A DNA stretch of 64,000 nucleotides from positions 124,001 to 188,000 of the forward strand of contig NZ_JFCB01000007.1 of NCBI RefSeq assembly GCF_000725125.1, given 5' to 3'. A model generated the notes under the pieces. That model was not told the origin of the DNA, ran no database searches, and saw only the letters and a list, made by a program, of their open reading frames with translations. Both the position numbers and the translations under genes were made by a program. Source of the DNA: Streptomyces toyocaensis (GTDB lineage Bacteria > Actinomycetota > Actinomycetes > Streptomycetales > Streptomycetaceae). This document shows positions 1-8,218 of the stretch, piece after piece. Within the stretch, counting starts at the first letter, position 1; each line of letters starts with the position of its first letter.

Positions 1-134
1 GGATCCACGCCAATCACTGCTCACACGTGGCCTCTTCTGTCCTTGGCGCAGGACGAGGAAAGGGCGTACGGAGACCCTCACAAAAACGGTCACGGGCACA
101 CTTACGCGAGCCATCCCCGAGGCCCTGACTGACG

Positions 135-899
135 TCAGCCGGTGGCCGTCGGAGGCAACTGAACCACGAAGAACAGGAAACACGGCTTCGTCGAAAGGTC
201 CCGGAAGGCCTCGGGGAACAGGTCGCGGGCCGCCGGGTCGGGTTGGGGCTCGCTGATGGTGGTGATGCGGAAGCCCGCGGTGGTGAAGGCCTCGGTCATC
301 GCGTGGAGTGACGTGCGCCAGAACCTCATCGGGTACGGACGGCCGTTGAGCGTCCAGTCGAAGGCGTAGCTGGTGGTCGCGAAGTAGTCGGGCGGGGGAT
401 CCGTGAACGTGTAGGCCACGAAGGGGTGGTCGACCGACGCGATCAGCCGGCCGCCGGGACGAAGCACGCGCCGGATCTCGGAGAGCGTCGGTCCCCAGTC
501 CTCCAGGTAGTGCAGGACCAGCGACGCCACCACGTCGTCGAACGCACCGTCCTCGAACGGCAGGGGCTCGCCCAGGTCGGCCTGGTGCAGGGCGACGTCC
601 TCACCCAGCCGCCGCCTGGCCAGCGCCAGCATCCCAGTGCTGGCGTCCATGCCGGTGACGACGGCGCCGCGGTCGCGCAGGGCGGCGGTCAGGGGGCCCG
701 CGCCGCAGCCGGCGTCCAGGACGCGGCGGCCGGCCACGTCTCCGGCGAGGGCCAGCATCGCGGGCCGGGCGTAGTACGCGTTCACCGGATTGTTCTCGGT
801 CTCCGCCGCGTACGCCTCGGCGAAGTTGTCGTAGTCGTTCGCCACGTACGGTTTTGGGGGTCGGGCACAGCTCTCGGTCACGTCGGTCGGTCCGTCCAT
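135..899 (-). CDS. class I SAM-dependent methyltransferase
   Basis: A 254-aa protein with a Rossmann-type methyltransferase fold. Motif I is visible as VLDAGCGAGPL (about residues 60-70), followed by the acidic strand ending MDAS and the post-motif segment LHYLEDW, then RVLRPGGRLIASVDHP, typical of Methyltransf_11/25 enzymes. The substrate cannot be read from the sequence. It probably methylates a small molecule in the cytoplasm. It starts 9 nt after the stop of the upstream GNAT gene, so the two are likely co-transcribed. The start is an ATG; an in-frame GTG a few codons later is possible. Confidence 0.85.
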   Translation of the reverse strand: MDGPTDVTESCARPPKPYVANDYDNFAEAYAAETENNPVNAYYARPAMLALAGDVAGRRVLDAGCGAGPLTAALRDRGAVVTGMDASTGMLALARRRLGEDVALHQADLGEPLPFEDGAFDDVVASLVLHYLEDWGPTLSEIRRVLRPGGRLIASVDHPFVAYTFTDPPPDYFATTSYAFDWTLNGRPYPMRFWRTSLHAMTEAFTTAGFRITTISEPQPDPAARDLFPEAFRDLSTKPCFLFFVVQLPPTATG

Positions 900-908
900 C
901 CTCGCCGC

Positions 909-1451
909 CTATGCCGTCGCGTCCGGCTTCCATTCGTGGGCGAGGAGTCCGAGCACCACCTCGTCCAGGAACTCGCCCAGCACCCACGCCGAGGAGCGCA
1001 GTACGCCCTCGCGGACGAAGCCGTTGCGCTCGGCGGAGCGGAGCATCGCCGTGTTGTCCGAGAGCGTCTCGATCTGCAGCCGCTGCAGGCCCCGCACGAT
1101 GAAGCCGTAGTGGCACAGCACCGCCACGACGTCCGTGCCGTAGCCCCTTCCGCGGGCGGCCGGGAGCAGGCCGAGGCCGATGTGGGCGAACCGGTTGTGG
1201 TGGTCGATGCCCCACAGCGTCGCCATGCCGACCAGCGTGCCGCCGTTCAGCTCCACCACGGAGAAGGAGACGTGCCTCTGATCCGTGTCGTCCGGCACGA
1301 GCCGTGGGTCCTTCGAGCCGGGTGTGATCGGCCGCCACGGTCCGCCCTCGGCCCGCGAGCCGTTGACCACGTCGTCGTAGAGCTCGGTCCGCAGGATCGG
1401 GATGTCTTCCTCGTGCCGGGCCCTCAGCCCGACCTTGCTGCCTCTGAGCAT
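909..1451 (-). CDS. GNAT family N-acetyltransferase
   Basis: A 180-aa GNAT acetyltransferase of the RimJ/RimL-like type. The acetyl-CoA pyrophosphate loop is visible as LLPAARGRGYGTD in the second half, preceded by the beta-strand HIGLG and followed by the helix region and LQIETLSDNTAMLRSAERNGFVREG, where the N-x-x-x-x-R-x-x-x-x-x-GF pattern is typical of RimJ-like proteins. It would transfer an acetyl group from acetyl-CoA to an amine, but the acceptor is unknown. It lies just upstream of the methyltransferase and probably shares its transcript. Confidence 0.85.
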   Translation of the reverse strand: MLRGSKVGLRARHEEDIPILRTELYDDVVNGSRAEGGPWRPITPGSKDPRLVPDDTDQRHVSFSVVELNGGTLVGMATLWGIDHHNRFAHIGLGLLPAARGRGYGTDVVAVLCHYGFIVRGLQRLQIETLSDNTAMLRSAERNGFVREGVLRSSAWVLGEFLDEVVLGLLAHEWKPDATA

Positions 1452-1586
1452 GCGAGCTTCCTATCCGACCGGGTCGGCCGGCGGCAACCCGCTACGACAA
1501 GAGACCGGAGAGCTTCGAAGCGGGGCTCCAGCTGCGCGGCACGGTCATCTGGCTGCGCAGCCTCCGCCCCGCCCGAACACGGCTGC

Positions 1587-2267
1587 TCACAGGTTCTGGA
1601 CCCGACGGCCCGTTGCGGAGGCGAAGCCCAGCCAGGTGTGACGGTTGCCCGCCCAGCACCAGCCGACCTTGGGGGCGTTGCGGCGCTCGCGGCCATCGCG
1701 CCCGGTGCCGTTGCTGATCCAGAGTGCCGGCGTGCGGGCGTCCAGAGCGCCGTTGGCTTTGCGCAACCGAGAGCCGATGGTCATGAAGCAGTGGTTGCGC
1801 TCCAGGACGGCGGGCTGCTGCATCACCCAGTGGATGCCCTCGGTGAGCAGCAATGGGGTCCGGGCCTCCGCGGTGAGGGCGGGCAGCGCCTCGTTCGGAC
1901 TCCAGTTGGCCATCTGGTCGCCACGGTCGAGGCCCGTGAGGAGGTAGAGCGGAGCGTCGGGCAGCACGACCGTGTCGAGCGGGGCGAAGAGGTCGACATC
2001 CGGCATGTCCGTGACCACGAAGCCCGCTTTGCCGTCACGGCGGAGCAGCGGCGCCAGGGCGGAGGCAGGGGCTTGGTCCGGGTGAACGGCGAGCAGGGCG
2101 CTTTCGCCGCCCGCAGGGGCCTCGGCGGCTGCGGCGAAGGTGCGAAGCTCGACGGCAGGCAGCCCTGCTAACTCGTGCACCCCCAGCTCGATGAGTCGCT
2201 CGGCCTGCGCGCTCAGGGCCGGGAGTGCGGGGAGAACAGCGGAGGTGGCGTGCGTGGTTTCGGGCAC
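1587..2267 (-). CDS. DUF5701 family protein
   Basis: A 226-aa cytoplasmic protein matching from memory the actinobacterial DUF5701 family, whose hallmarks are a central region with LLTGLDRGDQMANWSPNEAL, then TPLLLTEGIHWVMQQP, and the C-terminal APKVGWCWAGNRHTWLGFAS segment. No catalytic motif or membrane segment is obvious, and function is unknown for the family. The start is GTG with a GGGAG ribosome-binding site four to five bases upstream. Between the conserved block and the C-terminal block sits a short Arg-rich insertion (RDGRERRNAP), which may be strain-specific. Confidence 0.7.
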   Translation of the reverse strand: MPETTHATSAVLPALPALSAQAERLIELGVHELAGLPAVELRTFAAAAEAPAGGESALLAVHPDQAPASALAPLLRRDGKAGFVVTDMPDVDLFAPLDTVVLPDAPLYLLTGLDRGDQMANWSPNEALPALTAEARTPLLLTEGIHWVMQQPAVLERNHCFMTIGSRLRKANGALDARTPALWISNGTGRDGRERRNAPKVGWCWAGNRHTWLGFASATGRRVQNL

Positions 2268-2514
2268 GATACTCCCAGGGGTAGCAACGTGGATGGGCCC
2301 AGGGGAAACGAAACGCCTCGCCGGAACGTTCCCGCCGCTGCGGCCTTCCCCCGGTCCCGTGATCGCACTGGGCCGGGCCGAATTCCCGCACCTGCTCTGG
2401 ACTGCCCGTGTCGGTCATGGGGGTGCCTCCTCGGCGTGGTGGGTGTCGGCATGTCGCCACGGATGCGCACCCCACGGCAGGAGATCCGGGGCACGACGTC
2501 CGGGGACGGAGCTT

Positions 2515-2880
2515 CTAGCCCTCGATGTCGAGTGCCGTTCCGTACAGCCGGTCCACCTTCAGGCGGATCACCACCCGGCGCTCGTCGACCAGTTGCCCGA
2601 GGAAGGCGTCCTCGTCCTCCGGTCTCGCGGACTGCGGGATCGTCGCGAGGAGTTCGCGGCCCACCGCGTCGCCGGGGGTCGTCGTGACGTCGGAGACCTC
2701 CCGGTCCGGGCCGGTCACCTCGATCCGCTCGCCCGGGGTCTTCCACCGGCTCCGTGAGGTCGCGCCGCAGAGGTGTCCGCGGTTCGCCCGTCGTCCAGGC
2801 GTTCTCGGACAGCAGGTTGTGGAACGGCGCGTCCGTCGGCGCCTCGACGTTCACCCTGCCCCGGGCGGCGCGCCCGGCTC
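2515..2880 (-). pseudogene. frameshifted hypothetical ORF remnant
   Basis: The C-terminal part is an open 67-codon frame (VTGPDREVSDVTTTPGDAV... to ...LYGTALDIEG) that looks like real protein with Streptomyces codon bias but has no good start. Immediately upstream, a different frame of the same strand reads sensibly (VNVEAPTDAPFHNLLSENAW, then RTPLRRDLTEPVE) up to about 2725, where the plausible reading crosses into the 67-codon frame (TPGERIEV). A single indel near 2720-2730 would join them into one protein of about 110-120 aa. Either a decayed gene or a sequencing error. The product family is not recognised. Confidence 0.45.
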
Positions 2881-2954
2881 CGGGTCGGTCACGGCGTCGG
2901 CGATCCGGTGCGCCGGCTTCTCGTCCCGCCGGGCATCCGGCCGCCGCGCGCCTG

Positions 2955-3728
2955 TTACCGGAGGACGACGTCGCGGCCCGGGCCGCCTTCGACGGTGTCC
3001 TTGCCGGGGCCGCCGCCGACCAGGTCGTCGCCGCTCTCACCGTGCAGTGTGTCGTCGCCGGGGCCGCCGAGGACGATGTCGTGGCCGTCCCCGCCCATGG
3101 CGTGGTCGTCGCCCGGGCCGGCGTGGACGATGTCCGCACCGCCGTACGCCTCGATCATGTCGTCGCCCCGGCCACCCCACAGCCGCTGGCCGCTGTCGTC
3201 GCCCATCAGGTGGTCCGTGCCGTCGCCGCCGTCCAGGACCGCGCGTCCCATGACCACGTCGTCCCCCGCGTCGCCCCGTACCGTGTGCGCGGTGTGGGCG
3301 TGCAGTTCGTCGTCGCCGGGGCCGCCACGGACGGTGGCGACCCCGGGGTCGCTGGTGACCACCGTGTCGTCCCCGTCGCCGAGGAAGATGTCGATCCTGT
3401 CCGGCCGGGAGCTGCCGGTGGGCAGCTCGCAGACGACGAAGGTGTCGTCGCCGGGTTCGAGGTACGCGCAGTGGTCGCCGGGGTCGAGGGGGACCGCGTC
3501 GCGGAACCCGATCCGCCGGACTCCGGCGCCGAGATCCATGGGGATCACGTGGAGGTCGCTGGCCCGTCCCGCGGCGGCGGTGAAGACGATCGACTGAGTC
3601 GCCCAGTCGGCGCCGACGCGCGCCTTCGCCGCCGTGGCGGCGGGGGCGGCGGCAGCCGGGGCGGCGGCGAGGCCGGTGGCGAGCAGGGTCACGGCGATCG
3701 CGCGGGCGGTGGCTCCGTGGCGGTTCAT
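2955..3728 (-). CDS. secreted RTX-like calcium-binding repeat protein
   Basis: A 257-aa protein with a Sec signal peptide (MNRHGATARAIAVTLLATG, then AAPAAAAPA cleavage region). The mature part has a beta-rich N-terminal 80 residues and then at least eight glycine/aspartate nonapeptide repeats of the RTX type (GGPGDDELH, GGRGDDMIE, GGDGHDIVL, GGPGDDTLH, GGGPGKDTV) that form calcium-binding parallel beta-rolls. No enzymatic domain is visible. The ATG start was chosen because the signal peptide begins there and an AGACGAGG sequence precedes it; the frame is open for 99 more codons upstream without coding character. Unlike classical RTX toxins, it uses an N-terminal signal, not a type I C-terminal signal. 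Confidence 0.8.
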   Translation of the reverse strand: MNRHGATARAIAVTLLATGLAAAPAAAAPAATAAKARVGADWATQSIVFTAAAGRASDLHVIPMDLGAGVRRIGFRDAVPLDPGDHCAYLEPGDDTFVVCELPTGSSRPDRIDIFLGDGDDTVVTSDPGVATVRGGPGDDELHAHTAHTVRGDAGDDVVMGRAVLDGGDGTDHLMGDDSGQRLWGGRGDDMIEAYGGADIVHAGPGDDHAMGGDGHDIVLGGPGDDTLHGESGDDLVGGGPGKDTVEGGPGRDVVLR

Positions 3729-3907
3729 GGGACCTCGTCTCGGTGGGGCGGATGGTGGGCCGGCCTGTCCGGGTCGGCTGCCGGGGACCTGGCGGGCGGT
3801 CGTGATCGCAGCGTCCGCGTGGCCGCCCCTGTCGAACAAGGGTCGGCCCGTGGGGTGTCCGGGACGCGCCACCGAGTCGCGTCGGGCGCCCCGGTGCCCG
3901 GACGTCC

Positions 3908-4429
3908 TCACGGCGGCGGCCGGCCCCACTCGTCGGCCGCCACCACGAGACAGGCCGCGACGAGGACGACGTTCTTGATGATGTACTGGCCCTCCAGGGT
4001 GGGGACCGGCGCGTCCCCCTGCCACATCTCCCCCGGGAGCAGCAGGAGCGCGGAGAAGACGCCGGCCATGTGGGCGAAGAACCCCACCAGGGCCACGCGG
4101 AGCAGCACTCCCGTGACGAGGCCGAGGCCGATGGCCGTCTCGGACGCCGCCAGCACGCGTAGCACCACGTCCGGCGGCAGCAGGCCGAGGGTGAGCTTCG
4201 ACGCGGCCCGGACGGCGACCCCCTCGGCGGGGCTGGCCGCGGGGAAGAACTTGGGGACGCCGAACCAGAGGAACACCGTGCCCACGCAGACTCTGAGGAG
4301 CCCCGGGCCGCGTCGCTGGATCCGGCCGGCCAGGGACCGGGCGGCCCGGCTGCCCCGCCCGCCGTCCCCGGGTTCCTCCGGGGCGGGTCCCCGAGGGGGG
4401 TGCTGGCTCCGCTCACCGACTCTCGCCAC
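3908..4429 (-). CDS. DoxX-like membrane protein
   Basis: A roughly 173-aa membrane protein with about four hydrophobic segments: LLRVCVGTVFLWFGVPKFFP, LLPPDVVLRVLAASETAIGLG, VALVGFFAHMAGVFSALLLL and IIKNVVLVAACLVVA. The arrangement, the FLWFGVPKF segment and the late QYIIKNVVLV helix resemble the DoxX/DUF417 (YkgB-like) family, which contains poorly characterised membrane components linked to redox or quinone metabolism. The start is uncertain: the frame is open to 4555, but the GTG at 4429 has an AAAGGTGG sequence eight bases upstream and removes a low-complexity extension. It lies between the RTX-like gene and the LPMO gene. Confidence 0.65.
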   Translation of the reverse strand: MARVGERSQHPPRGPAPEEPGDGGRGSRAARSLAGRIQRRGPGLLRVCVGTVFLWFGVPKFFPAASPAEGVAVRAASKLTLGLLPPDVVLRVLAASETAIGLGLVTGVLLRVALVGFFAHMAGVFSALLLLPGEMWQGDAPVPTLEGQYIIKNVVLVAACLVVAADEWGRPPP

Positions 4430-4601
4430 CGTCGTACCCACCTTTCGCACGTGCTCGCACGCCGTGGTCCGAAGGCTCCCGGCCGTCGGGCGGACGGGAG
4501 AGGAGGAGGCACACCCGGTGCCCGGAGCGGGCGGCACACCGTCCGCTCCGGGCACCGGGACACCGGCCGGCCCGGGCGGGGCCGGGTGGTGGGGCTCCGC
4601 G

Positions 4602-5117
4602 TCAGCTCACGTTCACGTCCACGCAGGCGTAGAAGGCGTTGGCGGTGTCGGCGATGTTCCACACGGCCAGCACCTTCTGCTTGCCGGTCAGGCTGCCGAA
4701 GTTCACCTGGTGGGTGACGGTGGCGCCCGGCCGGGCGCCACCGTCGTTGAACTCCGCGATCTTCCGGCCACCCGCGTAGTACTGCCAGGTGCTGGTGGCG
4801 TGGCGGGCCGTCAGCCGCCAGTTGAAGCTGGTCGTCCGGCTGACCGGAGTGACCTTCCAGCCCTTGCTGTCGTTGTCGAGCTCGGCGAAGCGGGCGTTGC
4901 CTCCGCTGCAGCTCATCAGGCCCTTCGGGCCCTCGACGCTCTGCGGCTCGTACTTGATGGAACCGCAGGGGACCAGGCCGGCGGCACACTGGGCCTGCCG
5001 GCTGGGGGGCGAGGATATGTAGCCGTGCGCGCTCGCGCTGCCGGCCGGCAGGCTCACGACCAGGAGCGGGGCGATCCCCGCGCCGATGGCGGCGGCCAGC
5101 ATCTTCTTGCTCTTCAT
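4602..5117 (-). CDS. AA10 lytic polysaccharide monooxygenase (chitin-active)
   Basis: A 171-aa secreted copper monooxygenase of family AA10, single domain. The signal peptide (MKSKKMLAAAIGAGIAP to SASA) ends exactly before HGYISSPPSRQ, leaving the N-terminal histidine that forms half of the copper histidine brace; the second histidine is in LTARHATSTW, and the axial Phe lies in NAFYACVDV. Paired cysteines QCAAGLVPCGS and SCSGG match chitin-binding CBM33/AA10 proteins. It oxidatively cleaves crystalline chitin outside the cell. The ATG start has AGGAG five bases upstream. A DasR-type operator lies 119 bp upstream, agreeing with a role in chitin use. Confidence 0.92.
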   Translation of the reverse strand: MKSKKMLAAAIGAGIAPLLVVSLPAGSASAHGYISSPPSRQAQCAAGLVPCGSIKYEPQSVEGPKGLMSCSGGNARFAELDNDSKGWKVTPVSRTTSFNWRLTARHATSTWQYYAGGRKIAEFNDGGARPGATVTHQVNFGSLTGKQKVLAVWNIADTANAFYACVDVNVS

Positions 5118-5235
5118 GACAACTCCTGTGGGGGGTTGGTGCCCGCCGACCCGGTAGGCAGACAGGCGTGAGCATGTCAAGCAGAGCCTCCATGGACCAT
5201 GGGGACGACCATGGGCGGCGAGGGAAGCATAGCGC

Positions 5236-5253
5236 GCTTGGTCTAGACCAAGC
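5236..5253. promoter_or_regulatory. DasR-responsive element (dre) upstream of LPMO gene
   Basis: A perfect 18-bp palindrome, GCTTGGTCTAGACCAAGC, containing the core TGGTCTAGACCA of the known DasR-responsive element. DasR is the GntR-type GlcNAc-6P/GlcN-6P-sensing repressor of chitin and GlcNAc genes in Streptomyces. It sits upstream of the chitin-active LPMO gene on the minus strand. Binding is inferred from the match to the consensus. Confidence 0.85.
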
Positions 5254-5333
5254 TAGTGGTCGGACACCGGGACGGCGGAGCGGCGACAACGGCTCGCGCT
5301 CAGACCCACGCTGAGACGCGGGCTGACCGCACG

Positions 5334-6479
5334 TCAGCCGCGTAGGCGGGTGTTGAGGCGGGCGGCACAGCGCGTCAGGTGGTCGCGTTCGGCGAGGTCG
5401 GGTGCCTTGTGGGCCGCCTCGGCGTACAGCCGGGCCGCCCTGGCGAGGTCGCCGTCGCGTTCGTGGAGGTACGCGGCCACCGCGGTGTGGCGGGGCAGGG
5501 AATCGTCCAGCTCCGCTAGCGCGGCCAGACCGGCGCGCGGGCCGTCGGCCTCGCCCACGGCCACCGCGCGGTTGAGCCGGACGACCGGGCTGTCGGTCAG
5601 GCGCACGAGTTCGTCGTACCACTCGACGATCTGCACCCAGTCGGTCTCCTCGGCGGTGGGTGCGTCGGCGTGCAGGGCCGCGACGGCGGCCTGGGCCTGG
5701 AACTCGCCCAGCCGGTCGCGGGCGAGTGCCGCCTGGAGGATCCCGATGCCCTCGGCGATCGACGTGGTGTCCCACCGGCCACGGTCCTGCTCGGCGAGCG
5801 GCACCAGGCTGCCGTCGGGCGCCGTCCGGGCGGCGCGCCGGGCGTGGTGCAGCAGCATGAGGGCGAGCAGCCCCGCCACCTCGGGGTGGTCGATCGCGGC
5901 GAAGAGGCGGCGGGTGAGCCGGATGGCCTCGGCGGCGAGGTCGACGTCGCCGGAGTAGCCCTCGTTGAAGACGAGGTAGAGGACGCGCAGCACCGTGGCC
6001 ACGTCGCCGGGCCGGTCGAACCGCACACCGGAGACGGTGCGCTTGGCCCGGCTGATGCGCTGCGCCATGGTCGCCTCGGGGACCAGGTAGGCGCGGGCGA
6101 TCTGGCGGGTGGTGAGCCCGCCGACGGCGCGCAGGGTGAGCGCGACCGCGGACGACGGCGTCAGCGCCGGATGGGCGCACAGGAAGTAGAGCTGGAGCGT
6201 GTCGTCCACGGCGGGCGCGGGCCCGGGGGCCGGCTCCTCGTCGAAGCGGTCCTCGCGACGACGGCGGGCGGTGTCCGCGCGGGTCGCGTCGAGGAACTTG
6301 CGCCAGGCCACGGTGACCAGCCAGCCCTTGGGGTCGCGGGGCATGCCGGCCGGCCACACGCGGACCGCCTCGACCAGCGCCTCCTGGACGGCGTCCTCGG
6401 CCGCCGCGAAGTCGGCTCCGCGGCGGACGAGGATCGTGAGGACGCTCGGTGTGAGGCTTCTGAGCAGGTCCTCGTTCAT
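5334..6479 (-). CDS. ECF42-type RNA polymerase sigma factor
   Basis: A 381-aa extracytoplasmic-function sigma factor of the SigJ/ECF42 group. Sigma region 2 is at the N-terminus (FAAAEDAVQEALVEA, then WLVTVAWRKFLDATR), region 4 around residues 115-160 (GGLTTRQIARAYLVPEATMAQRISRAK), followed by a long C-terminal extension of about 200 residues with TPR-like helices (LVFNEGYSG, VRLNRAVAVGEADGP, DLARAARLYAEAA). Family knowledge: ECF42 sigma factors are encoded beside a DGPF-domain protein and have this C-terminal extension instead of a classic anti-sigma factor. That neighbour is present, eight bases upstream. The ATG was chosen where region 2 begins; the frame extends further upstream as a shadow. 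Confidence 0.92.
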   Translation of the reverse strand: MNEDLLRSLTPSVLTILVRRGADFAAAEDAVQEALVEAVRVWPAGMPRDPKGWLVTVAWRKFLDATRADTARRRREDRFDEEPAPGPAPAVDDTLQLYFLCAHPALTPSSAVALTLRAVGGLTTRQIARAYLVPEATMAQRISRAKRTVSGVRFDRPGDVATVLRVLYLVFNEGYSGDVDLAAEAIRLTRRLFAAIDHPEVAGLLALMLLHHARRAARTAPDGSLVPLAEQDRGRWDTTSIAEGIGILQAALARDRLGEFQAQAAVAALHADAPTAEETDWVQIVEWYDELVRLTDSPVVRLNRAVAVGEADGPRAGLAALAELDDSLPRHTAVAAYLHERDGDLARAARLYAEAAHKAPDLAERDHLTRCAARLNTRLRG

Positions 6480-6487
6480 CGTGGAGG

Positions 6488-6895
6488 TCACTCCGTGATG
6501 GTGGGGGGCGCGGTCAGGAACGGGCGCAGCTCGAGCCATTCGTGGATCGGCTTCCCGCCCGCACCGGGGGCGGCGGACAGTTCCCCGGCCAGCTCGACGG
6601 CGCGTTCGTGGCTGTCGACGTCGATCACCATCCAGCCGGCGATGAGGTCCTTGGTCTCGGCGAACGGGCCGTCGGTGACCGGCGGGCGGCCCTCGCCGTC
6701 GTACCGGACCCACGTGCCCTCGGGGGCCAGCGCCTGGCCGTCGACGAACTCTCCGGTCTTCTCCAGCCGGGCCGCGAAGTCGTTCATGTACTGGATGTGG
6801 GCCGAGATCTCCTCCGGCGTCCACTGGTCCATGGGCACGTCGTTCGGGGGAGTCGGTGCGCCGCGGTAGTGCTTGAGCAGCAGGTACTTGGCCAT
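6488..6895 (-). CDS. DGPF-domain (YCII-related) protein, ECF42 partner
   Basis: A 135-aa protein of the YCII/DGPF family. The hallmark DGPFAETKDLIAGWMVIDVDSHERAVE is present in the middle, after an N-terminal MAKYLLLKHYRGAP strand. Proteins of this family are found next to ECF42 sigma factors and probably influence their activity, but the biochemical role is unresolved. The ATG is chosen because MAKYLLLKHY is the usual start, with GAGGAG-like sequence upstream. The stop is only eight bases before the sigma factor start, so the two genes form one transcription unit, DGPF gene first. Confidence 0.9.
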   Translation of the reverse strand: MAKYLLLKHYRGAPTPPNDVPMDQWTPEEISAHIQYMNDFAARLEKTGEFVDGQALAPEGTWVRYDGEGRPPVTDGPFAETKDLIAGWMVIDVDSHERAVELAGELSAAPGAGGKPIHEWLELRPFLTAPPTITE

Positions 6896-7009
6896 CGTGT
6901 TCTCCTCGGTGCTGTACGACCCATTGTGGTCGCGTTCACCTCGGGGACGGAGCCGGACGTGGGTTCTCGACATCGCCGACGACATGTCCTTCCGGTCTTT
7001 TTCTCCGGC

Positions 7010-7555
7010 CTACGGGAGCGCGGTCAGGCGCAGGACCGCCTCCCGGGTGAGGTCACGGTCGGGTGGGTCGTCGTCCAGGGCGCGGTGGAGGGTCAGGCCC
7101 TCGATGAACGCGTCGAGCCGGCGGGCAGTGGGCGGGGGGAAGTGCCGTTCCAGGAGGTCGCGGCTGCGCCGCATCCAGCGTCGGCACAGGGCGCGGTAGG
7201 GCTCGTGGCGGGCGGCCAGGGTGTAGAGCTCCTGGGTGAGGATCAGGTCGCGGCCCGGGGCGTCGGAGAGGGTGTGGATGAGGTCGGTGACCGCCTCCCG
7301 GGCCTGGTCGGGGGTGGTGGCGTCGGCGAGGTACCGCTCGAAGACGGTCACCACGTGGTCGGCGTGGCCGGTGAACGCCTCGAGGAGCACTTCGTCGATG
7401 CCGGTGAAGTGGTACGTCATCGAGCCCAGGGGGACTTGGGCCCGCGCGGCGATCTTGCGGTGGGAGACACCGGCGACGCCCTCCTCGGCGATCAGGTCGA
7501 GGGTGGCGGCGAGAATGCGGTCCCGGCGGTGCGGGTCGGTGTGTCCGGTGGCCAT
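7010..7555 (-). CDS. TetR family transcriptional regulator
   Basis: A 181-aa TetR repressor. The N-terminal helix-turn-helix is clear: DRILAATLDLIAEEGVAGVSHRKIAARAQVPLGSMTYHF, with the family's GSMTYHF recognition-helix end. The C-terminal ligand-binding part is helical with RDLILTQELYTLAARHEPYRALCRRW, which resembles the TetR_C group regulating small transporters or oxidoreductases. The ligand is unknown. Its start lies 43 bp from the stop of the acetyltransferase gene upstream on the same strand, so the two are possibly co-transcribed. Confidence 0.88.
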   Translation of the reverse strand: MATGHTDPHRRDRILAATLDLIAEEGVAGVSHRKIAARAQVPLGSMTYHFTGIDEVLLEAFTGHADHVVTVFERYLADATTPDQAREAVTDLIHTLSDAPGRDLILTQELYTLAARHEPYRALCRRWMRRSRDLLERHFPPPTARRLDAFIEGLTLHRALDDDPPDRDLTREAVLRLTALP

Positions 7556-7597
7556 GGCGGGGTGCGTGTTCCGGGGTCGGGGGTCGGGGGTCGGGGA

Positions 7598-8179
7598 TCA
7601 AAGGGTGCGGACGGGGCGGGCCGGGTTGCCCACGGCCACGACGTCGGCGGGGATGTCCTTGGTGACGACCGCGCCGGCGCCGATGACGGAGTTGTCGCCG
7701 ATGGTCACGCCGGGGCAGACGACGACTCCGCCGCCGAGCCAGACGTTGTCGCCGATGGTGATGGGCAGCGCGGCCTCCAGCTTGGCGCGGCGGGGCTCCG
7801 GCTCCACGGGGTGGGTGGGCGTGAGGAGCTGGACGTTGGGGCCGATCTGGCAGTCCTCGCCGATGGTGATGCGCGCGACGTCCAGCGCGGTCAGGTGGTA
7901 GTTGACGAAGGTACGGTCGCCGATGCTGATGTTGGTTCCGTAGTCGACGTACAGGGGCGGGCGTACGTCGATGTCCTCCCCGGCGGAGCCGAGGAGCTCG
8001 GTGAGGAGCGTCCTGGCCTCGGCGGGGTCGTCGAGGTACGCGGCCTGGTAGCGGGCCGCGAGCCGCATCGCCTGCCGCTGCAGGCGGGCGATGTCCGGGT
8101 GGTCGGCGATGTAGAGGTCGCCGGCGAGCATCCGTTCGAGGTTGGTGCGCGGATCGTCCGCGAAGTGGTCCGTCGCCAT
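7598..8179 (-). CDS. maltose/galactoside O-acetyltransferase family protein
   Basis: A 193-aa left-handed beta-helix acetyltransferase of the Maa/LacA/NodL type. The N-terminal Mac domain (NLERMLAGDLYIADHP) precedes hexapeptide repeats (ISIGDRTFVNYHLTALD, ITIGEDCQIGPNVQLLTPTHP, ITIGDNVWLGGGVVVCPGV, IGDNSVIGAGAVVTKDIP). The catalytic histidine of the family lies in LLTPTHPVEP. The C-terminus VGNPARPVRTL is standard. It would acetylate a sugar hydroxyl with acetyl-CoA in the cytoplasm; the sugar is unknown. The ATG start sits just before ATDHFADDPRTNLER. Confidence 0.9.
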   Translation of the reverse strand: MATDHFADDPRTNLERMLAGDLYIADHPDIARLQRQAMRLAARYQAAYLDDPAEARTLLTELLGSAGEDIDVRPPLYVDYGTNISIGDRTFVNYHLTALDVARITIGEDCQIGPNVQLLTPTHPVEPEPRRAKLEAALPITIGDNVWLGGGVVVCPGVTIGDNSVIGAGAVVTKDIPADVVAVGNPARPVRTL

Positions 8180-8218
8180 GCGTACGATCGTACGCTCACG
8201 GCCGCCGGTACCGCAGGG

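Noticed and set aside
3037..6357. 1106-codon minus-strand open frame
   Set aside because: Shadow of the RTX-like, DoxX, LPMO and sigma-factor genes; Arg/Pro-rich nonsense with no family character, caused by high G+C.
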